7,681 bases of DNA from Massilia sp. UBA2604 (GTDB lineage Bacteria; Pseudomonadota; Gammaproteobacteria; Burkholderiales; Burkholderiaceae_D): assembly GCA_002339265.1 (NCBI GenBank), contig DDKG01000071.1, positions 1 to 7,681 of the forward strand, read 5' to 3'. The position numbers were made by a program, and so were the translations under genes. Numbering within the stretch: the stretch's first letter is position 1; each line of letters begins with the position of its first letter. Below the pieces are notes generated by a model. It saw only the letters and a list, made by a program, of their open reading frames with translations. It was not told the origin of the DNA and ran no database searches. This document shows positions 1-6,209 of this stretch, piece by piece.

Positions 1-1110
<1,110 letters not shown>

Positions 1111-1154
1111 AGGTTGATGGGACTGGCGTTGTAGCCGGTTTCAGACCGATCTGG

Positions 1155-1181
1155 AAGCCGCCTTCGGGCGGCTTTTTTTTT
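1155..1181 (+). terminator. Rho-independent terminator of argG
   Basis: An 8-bp perfect stem (AAGCCGCC at 1155-1162 and GGCGGCTT at 1167-1174) closes on a TTCG tetraloop at 1163-1166. A run of nine T runs from 1173 to 1181. The tetraloop and T-run make this a classic strong intrinsic terminator, 45 bp past the argG stop. Confidence 0.95.
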
Positions 1182-1250
1182 GTTCTGCGGCCGCATTGGG
1201 ATTGGCATGGTGGCTTGGGTGGTCGTTGCCAGGGTGGTGGTGTGCATGCC

Positions 1251-1282
1251 AGCTTGGGTTCCCGCCTGCGCGGGAACGACGT
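1251..1282 (+). repeat. REP-like hairpin, copy 1 of inverted pair
   Basis: This 32-bp unit matches the reverse complement of copy 2 at 31 of 32 positions; the only difference is G at 1256 where copy 2 has the equivalent of A. Its core is an 8-bp palindromic stem, GTTCCCGC (1258-1265) with GCGGGAAC (1270-1277) around a CTGC loop. The core GTTCCCGCxxxxGCGGGAAC is of the kind scattered in many copies through intergenic DNA of beta- and gammaproteobacteria. Copy number in this genome cannot be seen from the window. Confidence 0.85.
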
Positions 1283-1333
1283 TGATGATGGCTGCAAAGT
1301 TCTGTTAGCCCGACTCCTGCCACGTACCTATGC

Positions 1334-1365
1334 ACGTCGTTCCCGCGCAGGCGGGAACCTAAGCT
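1334..1365 (-). repeat. REP-like hairpin, copy 2 of inverted pair
   Basis: This is the inverted partner of the copy at 1251-1282, separated from it by 51 bp. Its internal stem is GTTCCCGC (1339-1346) with GCGGGAAC (1351-1358) around a GCAG loop. The two copies can pair with each other over nearly their full 32 bp, forming a long cruciform or RNA hairpin. That is the arrangement of REP doublets (REPINs/BIMEs). Confidence 0.85.
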
Positions 1366-1415
1366 CGTTTGAGCCGCCACAAGCATTACCGCGGGCCGAA
1401 ACGCAAACTGACCAC

Positions 1416-1709
1416 ATGGACAAGCTTTCCTACGTCTACATGCTGGCCAGCCGTCCTTACGGCACGCTGTACATCGGCGTTACATCCGACCTGATCAAAC
1501 GCATCTGGCAACACAAGGAAGCCACAGTGCCAAGCTTCACGAAACGATACGATGTCAAACGCCTGGTCTGGTACGAAATCCACACTGACATCACCCAAGC
1601 CATCCTGCGCGAAAAACAGCTCAAACGCTGGAACCGCGACTGGAAGATCAACCTGATCCAGTCCACCAATCCCACCTGGCACGACCTGTACGCCCAGATA
1701 TGCAGTTGA
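1416..1709 (+). CDS. Small stand-alone GIY-YIG nuclease-family protein (UPF0213/YhbQ-like)
   Basis: This 97-residue protein is essentially one GIY-YIG domain. The first motif appears as YVYML (residues 6-10), a common variant of GIY. The second is LYIGVT (18-23). Further family positions are the arginine in LIKRIWQHK (R29), H33, the acidic residue in ILREKQLKRWNR (E66) that would bind the catalytic metal, and an Asn near the C-terminus (N85). All parts of a minimal catalytic domain therefore look present. Known relatives are single-domain proteins whose biological role is mostly unsettled; some cut DNA. The ATG at 1416 is chosen because conserved sequence begins a few residues after it, though its ribosome site is weak. 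The gene looks visibly less GC-rich than its neighbours and sits 50 bp after the inverted REP pair, which suggests transfer or a link to the repeats. It converges with the beta-lactamase gene, 6 bp between stops. Confidence 0.88.
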   Translation: MDKLSYVYMLASRPYGTLYIGVTSDLIKRIWQHKEATVPSFTKRYDVKRLVWYEIHTDITQAILREKQLKRWNRDWKINLIQSTNPTWHDLYAQICS

Positions 1710-1715
1710 GGCGAA

Positions 1716-3314
1716 TTACAACAACCCCAACGACTGCAACGCCGCTTTCCCCAGCGGCACCCGCTTGGCGCCAACGGTATCATCGGTAATGTCGGCGTTC
1801 AGCGCGAACGCATACACCTTCCCCTCCTTCTCGACCCAGCCCACCCACCAGCCGATCTGGTTCTTGCGATCATCCGGCATATACCAACCGGTCTTCGCAT
1901 ACAGATTCGCGTTATCGTCCTGGCGCACGATCTCGCGCACCGCCGCCATCGCCGGCTTCGGAAACGGCAGCTTGTCCTGCGCCAGCCGACCCAAAAAGCG
2001 GACTTGCTCGACCGCGCTGATCTTCAACGGCCCTTCGAGCCAGAAGGTGTCGATGACCGACCCCGCATCCATATTGCCGTAATCGAGCTGGCGCAAGCGT
2101 TCGCGCATGCGCGGCATGCCGGTGCGGCGCGCCAGTTCCTTGTACACCGGGACGTTCGATATCCTGATCGCCTCGCGCAACGGCATATCCTTGGCCCATT
2201 GCGGCAGATAGGTCGGCCCACCACCATACGGCAGCACTTCGTCCACGCTCGACACCGCGCCGCTGGCCAGGCCGATCAGCGAATTGGGGATTTTGTAGGT
2301 CGACGCCGGTACATAGCGAACGCTGGCCCGCTGGCGGTCATGCCCGGTATAGACATTGGCGGCGACGTCGTGCACAACGAAGGTACCGGTCACGCCTGCC
2401 CTCTCGAACAACTCGGCAATCTTCGCATCGTCGCGCCAGACGATCGCCGGCGTCTTCGCTTCCGCCGCCAGCGTTTTTTGCAGGCGCGCGCGGGCATGGT
2501 CGGCGTAGGCGCGGCAGGCGTTCTTGTCGACGAAGGCCGCATTACCCAGCCTGGCCCGCTGCGCGTGGCGCTCCCACAAATCGCTCCCTTCCGGATGGCC
2601 CGAAACCAATACGTCGCAAGGCAGCGCCGCGACCTTCGCAATTGAACGTTCCACATCGCTGCGCGCGTTCGGATAGGCCGGGTCGCCGCTGTAGCGGAAG
2701 GCCCCCGCGCCCATGGCGTTCAGGCTGTCGGCGTACACCATGTTCAGGCGCTTGCCGCCATCGTTGGACACCCAGGTCCAGGTCGAGCCGCCCTGCGTGT
2801 GGCCGGGGGTCGCGTGCAGGGTCACGGCCAGCGGGCCGACCCTGACCGTTTCGCCGTCGCGCACGATGGCGACATTGGCCACCGGCGTCATGTCATGCTC
2901 GAGCAGGCTGGCATATTGCGGATCGCTGCGGCTAACCTTGCCAGTACGCAGGACGGACGCTGCCGCGAGCGTGGCCTTGACCTCGGCGCCCGACAGCCGC
3001 TGCAGCTCGGCGATCCCGCCCGCGTGGTCGAAGTGCTCGTGCGAGTTGAGGATGATGCGGATGTCCTCGACCTTGAAACCAAGCTTGCGGACATTGGCCG
3101 CGATCTGACTCGCCGCCTCCGGGATGGCGCCATCGATCAGGATGTGCCCTTCCTTCGACGCGATCAGCACGGAACTCAGGCCGCGCGTGCCGACATAGTA
3201 GCTGTCGCTCGACAAGGCGAACGGTTCCTGCGGCGTGTTCCAGTCGTCGGCGGATGCGGACTGCATGCACGCGACGAGGCCAGCCGCGGCCAGGGCCAGG
3301 CTTGTGATCTTCAT
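1716..3314 (-). CDS. bla: Bifunctional fusion: subclass B3 metallo-beta-lactamase + class D (OXA) beta-lactamase
   Basis: This 532-residue exported protein contains two unrelated beta-lactam hydrolases. Residues 1-22 form a signal peptide ending SASA; a lipobox LVAC (13-16) also fits, so it may be a lipoprotein. Residues about 25-282 form a B3 metallo-beta-lactamase. They contain the zinc motif HEHFDH (92-97), GHTQGG with H172, and SGHPEGSD with H240, the full B3 set H116/H118/D120/H121/H196/H263 in standard numbering. Residues about 288-532 form a class D enzyme with STYK (S338, K341), SNV (386-388), YGN (412-414), FWLEG with the W that shields the carboxylated lysine (W425), and KTG (474-476). 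Every key residue of both halves is present, so both should be active. The B3 half would hydrolyse penicillins, cephalosporins and carbapenems with zinc; the OXA half is serine-based and resembles the OXA-10 type in its STYKIPNSLIGL and WWVGWVEKE stretches. The gene lies 21 bp after blaR1 and has a strong GAGGAA ribosome site. From memory, an OXA-fused B3 enzyme (MSI-OXA) has been reported from Massilia-type soil DNA; this may be a relative. Confidence 0.95.
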   Translation of the reverse strand: MKITSLALAAAGLVACMQSASADDWNTPQEPFALSSDSYYVGTRGLSSVLIASKEGHILIDGAIPEAASQIAANVRKLGFKVEDIRIILNSHEHFDHAGGIAELQRLSGAEVKATLAAASVLRTGKVSRSDPQYASLLEHDMTPVANVAIVRDGETVRVGPLAVTLHATPGHTQGGSTWTWVSNDGGKRLNMVYADSLNAMGAGAFRYSGDPAYPNARSDVERSIAKVAALPCDVLVSGHPEGSDLWERHAQRARLGNAAFVDKNACRAYADHARARLQKTLAAEAKTPAIVWRDDAKIAELFERAGVTGTFVVHDVAANVYTGHDRQRASVRYVPASTYKIPNSLIGLASGAVSSVDEVLPYGGGPTYLPQWAKDMPLREAIRISNVPVYKELARRTGMPRMRERLRQLDYGNMDAGSVIDTFWLEGPLKISAVEQVRFLGRLAQDKLPFPKPAMAAVREIVRQDDNANLYAKTGWYMPDDRKNQIGWWVGWVEKEGKVYAFALNADITDDTVGAKRVPLGKAALQSLGLL

Positions 3315-3320
3315 GAAGGG

Positions 3321-3326
3321 TTCCTC
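3321..3326 (-). promoter_or_regulatory. Ribosome binding site of the fused beta-lactamase
   Basis: On the minus strand, GAGGAA lies 6 nt before the ATG at 3314. It is the strongest Shine-Dalgarno in the cassette and supports both this start and high expression of the last gene once the operon is induced. Confidence 0.8.
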
Positions 3327-3335
3327 AGTGGGGGT

Positions 3336-5051
3336 TTAGAGCACGTCCAGCCTTGACGGCAGTTCGCGCAGGAAGGCTTCTTTCAATAGCGGTCCGGCCG
3401 CACGCTCAGGGTGCTGGCGGTCGAGGATCAGGCGCGCGAACACGATCGTGCGCCCTTCCTTGCTGGCCCAGCCGACGAACCAGCCGTACGAACGCGACGG
3501 GCCTTGCGCGCCCGCGGGTTGCTCCAGCACGGCGGTGCCGGTCTTGGCGTACACGTCCCAGCCGTTCGACAAGGTGGGGAGGCGCAACAGGGTCGCCGTC
3601 ATGTCGTAGGCGTGCGGGCTCAAGCCCAGCTCGCGATTGACGACCTTGCGCAGGAAGGCCGCCTGCTCCTGCGCCGAGATCTGCAGCGAGGAACCGATCC
3701 AGGCATCGGCAACGCCGCCCGACAAGTCCTGGTTGCCGTAGTCGAAGCGGCCCATATACGACTGCAGGCCCTCGAGTCCGAGACGCGACGTGACCTGCTG
3801 CGCATACCACACGGTCGAGTTGCGGATCCAGCTAGTGGGATCGGTGGTTGCGCGCCAGGCCGGCAGCCAGTCGGTATAGCCAGCCTTGAACGGCAGCGCC
3901 GGCGTGTGGGCGTCGACCAGGATGCCGGCGTCGTAGCCGACCAGGCTGACGGCGATATTGAAGGTGGAGGCCGGCGTCGCGCGCACGGCGCAATCGCCCT
4001 GCTCGACCAGGCGCGCGCCGCTCGCGGCGTCGATCATCAGCGTGCAATCGAGCTTGGTCGGATGGCTGCTCCAGGCCAGCGCGGGTTGCAGCGCCAGGTT
4101 GCCGCCGAAGGCCAGCGCCAGGATCGCGAGTCCCACGCCGCGCGCCCACGCCGCATGGCGCGCCGGCCCGGGAGCGCGGATCAGTTCGACCCGGGCCGCC
4201 AGTGTATCGGGACTGACACCGCCGAACGCCAGCGCGCCATGCACGACTTGATGCTGCATGCGCAGCTGCGCAACCAGGGCGGCGGCGTAGGCGCGGCGCT
4301 CGAGCGGCGGCCGGCCGCGCAGCACGTCGCGGTCGCAGCCGAGTTCCTGCGCCCAGGTGAGCTTGTCGCGCAGCAGGCGCATGGCGGGATTGAACCAGCA
4401 TAGCGCCTGCAGCGTGGCGCCCAGGGTCAGCCACCACAGGTCGCCGCGGCGCCAGTGCATCAATTCATGGGCCACGATCAGCTCGCGCTGCAGCGGATCG
4501 ATATCGCGCAGCCCGCGCGGCAGCAGCAGACGCGGCTTGAATGGGCCGACCAGCATGGGAGGGATCGGGGCATCGACTTCGATGACGGCAGGGTGCGCCG
4601 AGTGATCCTGAGGCGCGCCGCAGCGCAGCAGGCGACCCACGATCCGCTGGCCGTGCCACAGCCGGATCAGCATCCATGCCAGGCCGCTGGCATAGATCGA
4701 CACCCAGGCCCATGCCAGCCACGCCAGCCAGGAACGCTGACCGGCGATGGAGTCCGCCACGCCGGCATCGACGCCGGTCGGCGCCAGGGCGGCGGGCAGG
4801 CTTGCCGCCGCGGCGCTCACGTCGACTTCGAACACCGGGTGCATCGGCGCCTGCTGCGCCGGAGGCGCGAGCAGCAGCAGGAAGGTGGCCGCAATGGCGG
4901 CCTGTCCCAGCAGCCAGGTCGAGCGCTGCGTATTGAGCGCCGGCAGCGCGCGCCGCGCCAGCCAGGCGGCGCCCCATACCGCCAGCCCCGCCGCCAGGCA
5001 GCCGGCGCTGGCGAACAGGAAGCGGATCGCGAGCTGGTCGAGCGCGCTCAT
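3336..5051 (-). CDS. blaR1: BlaR1-type M56 metalloprotease with class D-like penicillin sensor domain (STFN variant)
   Basis: This 571-residue protein has the BlaR1/MecR1 plan: an integral-membrane zinc protease that signals beta-lactam binding to the repressor BlaI. Hydrophobic segments lie at about residues 8-32, 45-63, 106-130 and 303-325. Between the third and fourth is the cytoplasmic gluzincin site HELMH (195-199), with QELGCD supplying a likely third ligand (E236). The periplasmic sensor (about 330-571) is class D-like, with S362 in STF, STV (412-414), YGN (438-440), W451 and KTG (503-505). The lysine expected four places into motif I is Asn (N365, codon AAT at 3957-3959), so the motif reads STFN. 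In known sensors that lysine is carboxylated and helps acylation. Its loss may give a slow or very long-lived acyl-sensor, or a different trigger. The start ATG overlaps the blaI stop as ATGA, implying translational coupling. The domain looks closer to OXA-1-type sequences than the effector's OXA domain does. Confidence 0.93.
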   Translation of the reverse strand: MSALDQLAIRFLFASAGCLAAGLAVWGAAWLARRALPALNTQRSTWLLGQAAIAATFLLLLAPPAQQAPMHPVFEVDVSAAAASLPAALAPTGVDAGVADSIAGQRSWLAWLAWAWVSIYASGLAWMLIRLWHGQRIVGRLLRCGAPQDHSAHPAVIEVDAPIPPMLVGPFKPRLLLPRGLRDIDPLQRELIVAHELMHWRRGDLWWLTLGATLQALCWFNPAMRLLRDKLTWAQELGCDRDVLRGRPPLERRAYAAALVAQLRMQHQVVHGALAFGGVSPDTLAARVELIRAPGPARHAAWARGVGLAILALAFGGNLALQPALAWSSHPTKLDCTLMIDAASGARLVEQGDCAVRATPASTFNIAVSLVGYDAGILVDAHTPALPFKAGYTDWLPAWRATTDPTSWIRNSTVWYAQQVTSRLGLEGLQSYMGRFDYGNQDLSGGVADAWIGSSLQISAQEQAAFLRKVVNRELGLSPHAYDMTATLLRLPTLSNGWDVYAKTGTAVLEQPAGAQGPSRSYGWFVGWASKEGRTIVFARLILDRQHPERAAGPLLKEAFLRELPSRLDVL

Positions 5052-5431
5052 GGCGCGTCGTCCTTGTCATCGGGCCAGTCGTTCAGCAGCTGCTCCAGGC
5101 GGGCCAGCTCGGCATCGTCGACCAGCTTGCTGCCGGTGAACATATTGACCGGCAGCGGCGTATCGATTTCCATCACGCGCCGGCCGAAGTCATGGGCGAA
5201 GGCGGCCAGGGTGTCGACCTTGTCGCTCACCGCCTCATACACCTGCACGCCATGGCGCAGCTCCTGGCGCACCATATTCTTTTCGAGCATGCGCTCGAGT
5301 GTCTTGCGGGTCGACGAATACGACCACGCCAGTTCCTCGACCACCGCGTCATGGATTTCGCGGGCGCTTAACGGTTGCTGGCGCCACAGGGCTTTCAGCA
5401 GGCTCAATTCGGAGATCGAGGGGACGGCCAT
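5048..5431 (-). CDS. blaI: BlaI/MecI-family winged-helix repressor
   Basis: This 127-residue transcriptional repressor is expected to bind the operators in its own promoter as a dimer and to be removed when BlaR1 is activated. The N-terminal winged helix covers about residues 1-70: SELSLLKALWRQQPLSAREIHDAV, then a recognition helix in WSYSSTRKTLERML (36-49), then the wing around RHGVQVYEAV (59-68). The C-terminal dimerisation helices run to about residue 118. The stretch PVNMFTG (94-100) lines up with the region around the Asn-Phe bond cut in staphylococcal BlaI, so N96-M97-F98 is a candidate processing site. I chose the ATG at 5431 because BlaI proteins begin with a short lead before the first helix, and GGAG stands 6 nt upstream. 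An ATG at 5443 and a longer frame to 5491 lack a ribosome site and would begin inside the promoter. It is the first gene of the cassette and overlaps blaR1 by 4 bp. Confidence 0.92.
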   Translation of the reverse strand: MAVPSISELSLLKALWRQQPLSAREIHDAVVEELAWSYSSTRKTLERMLEKNMVRQELRHGVQVYEAVSDKVDTLAAFAHDFGRRVMEIDTPLPVNMFTGSKLVDDAELARLEQLLNDWPDDKDDAP

Positions 5432-5437
5432 GGACAG

Positions 5438-5441
5438 CTCC
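5438..5441 (-). promoter_or_regulatory. Ribosome binding site deciding the blaI start
   Basis: GGAG on the minus strand is 6 nt before the ATG at 5431. The upstream alternatives (ATG at 5443, ATG at 5491) have no such element. Confidence 0.7.
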
Positions 5442-5445
5442 ATAA

Positions 5446-5461
5446 TGCGACGATTGACGCA
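5446..5461. promoter_or_regulatory. Putative BlaI operator O2 (downstream dyad)
   Basis: TGCGAC-GATT-GACGCA is an imperfect inverted repeat (5 of 6 arm positions pair). It has the same left arm, gap and length as the dyad at 5466-5481 and is centred exactly 20 bp from it. It lies between the -10 box and the blaI ribosome site, around the expected transcription start. Confidence 0.55.
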
Positions 5462-5491
5462 ATCATGCGACATGTGTCGCAAAGCTGTCAA
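5462..5491 (-). promoter_or_regulatory. Putative promoter of the blaI-blaR1-bla cassette
   Basis: On the minus strand, a perfect TTGACA -35 (5491-5486) is followed after 18 bp by CATGAT (5467-5462), a 4-of-6 -10 match keeping the important A and final T. Transcription would begin near 5455, leaving a leader of about 24 nt before the blaI ATG. The -35 begins directly after the SDR stop codon. Confidence 0.65.
5466..5481. promoter_or_regulatory. Putative BlaI operator O1 (between -35 and -10)
   Basis: TGCGAC-ATGT-GTCGCA has perfect 6-bp arms around 4 bp. It fills the spacer between the two promoter boxes, the usual place for a repressor to block RNA polymerase. The inner ATGT recalls the TACA/TGTA cores of known BlaI/MecI operators, but the arms differ, so assignment rests on position and symmetry. 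Confidence 0.65.
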
Positions 5492-6199
5492 CTAGTTCCG
5501 GAGATCGTCCACCGGCTCGCTGCCGAATCCCCGCGCCAGCAGGTAGTCGACCAGCTTTTTCGCGCAGGCGGCGGGCGACTCCAGCGCGCCGCCGTCCTTC
5601 AGCGCCACGAAACGCTCGCGCATCGGGAAATCGGCGTCCGGCGCGGCGCGGATCGCGGCCTGCATATCGGTGTCGATGACGCCCGGCGCCAGGCTGCATG
5701 CGCGCACGCCCATATCGCCATCGAGCAGCACCGCGCGCGCATGCTGGTCGAGCGCCGCCTTGGTCGCGCAGTACACGGCCCAACCCGGATAGGCATTGCG
5801 CGCCGCCCCGCTCGAGACGTGCAGGATGCGCCGCTGCGCCTTTGGCGCGGCGCGCACGAAGGCGGCCGCCAGCGCCAGCGGCGCACCGACATTGAGCGCC
5901 ACGGCGCGCAGCACCTCCGCCGGATCCTGCGCGGCGAGCGGGCCGACCGGCGTGACGACGCCGGCATTGTTCACCAGGAACGCGTCGTCTGCGTCCTGGA
6001 GAAAGTCGCGCAGCGCGTCCCCGGCGAGCCAGGCTTGCAAGGCGGCCGGGTCGGCCATGTCGAGCTCGATCTGTTCGATGCCCGCCTGCTGCGAACGCCC
6101 GCGCGCCAGGCCCAGCACGGCGATGCCGCGCGCCTGCAATTCGGCCGCGACCGCGGCCCCGAGGCCGCGGGTGTGGCCGGTAACGATTGCCTTCTTCAT
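5492..6199 (-). CDS. Short-chain dehydrogenase/reductase (classical SDR)
   Basis: This 235-residue NAD(P)-dependent oxidoreductase has a Rossmann fold. The cofactor loop is TGHTRGLG (7-14). NNAG (77-80) stabilises the central sheet. The catalytic tetrad is N103, a serine in HVSSGAA (S129 or S130), Y143 and K147 (YCATK). APG (171-173) is the usual post-catalytic turn. The substrate is not readable; relatives include benzil- and sepiapterin-reductase-like proteins. The ATG at 6199 is chosen because the glycine-rich loop must follow within a few residues and GAGGAT (6211-6206) lies 6 nt upstream, overlapping the murB stop. The frame stays open further upstream, but that part is only antiparallel murB sequence. 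The gene forms an operon with murB, 10 bp between stop and start. Its stop abuts the cassette promoter, with no terminator between. Confidence 0.92.
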   Translation of the reverse strand: MKKAIVTGHTRGLGAAVAAELQARGIAVLGLARGRSQQAGIEQIELDMADPAALQAWLAGDALRDFLQDADDAFLVNNAGVVTPVGPLAAQDPAEVLRAVALNVGAPLALAAAFVRAAPKAQRRILHVSSGAARNAYPGWAVYCATKAALDQHARAVLLDGDMGVRACSLAPGVIDTDMQAAIRAAPDADFPMRERFVALKDGGALESPAACAKKLVDYLLARGFGSEPVDDLRN

Positions 6200-6209
6200 G
6201 TTCAGATCC

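Larger units (their letters stand above)
1111..1415. other. Intergenic region argG to GIY-YIG gene
   Basis: This 305-bp gap holds the argG terminator and an inverted pair of REP-like hairpins, both listed separately. Positions 1182-1250 are GT-rich (many tggtgg-type runs) without any gene or motif I can support. Positions 1366-1415, just before the GIY-YIG gene, show no convincing promoter boxes and no good Shine-Dalgarno sequence. A reading frame does run through this region into the GIY-YIG gene, but its upstream part translates the repeats and antigenic-looking low-complexity sequence, so I do not treat it as coding. Confidence 0.7.

Noticed and set aside
1251..1365. REP pair as a minimal CRISPR array
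   Set aside because: There are only two units, in inverted rather than direct orientation, with a single 51-bp gap and no cas genes.
5454..5491. Outer TTGAC/GTCAA inverted repeat around the operator as a third symmetry element
   Set aside because: Its centre is 1 bp off the inner dyad, and one arm is the -35 box, so the symmetry is probably coincidental.
3411..5495. Long plus-strand open frames opposite blaR1 and blaI
   Set aside because: They are antisense to a protein with intact HELMH, YGN and KTG motifs; no domain or ribosome site supports them.
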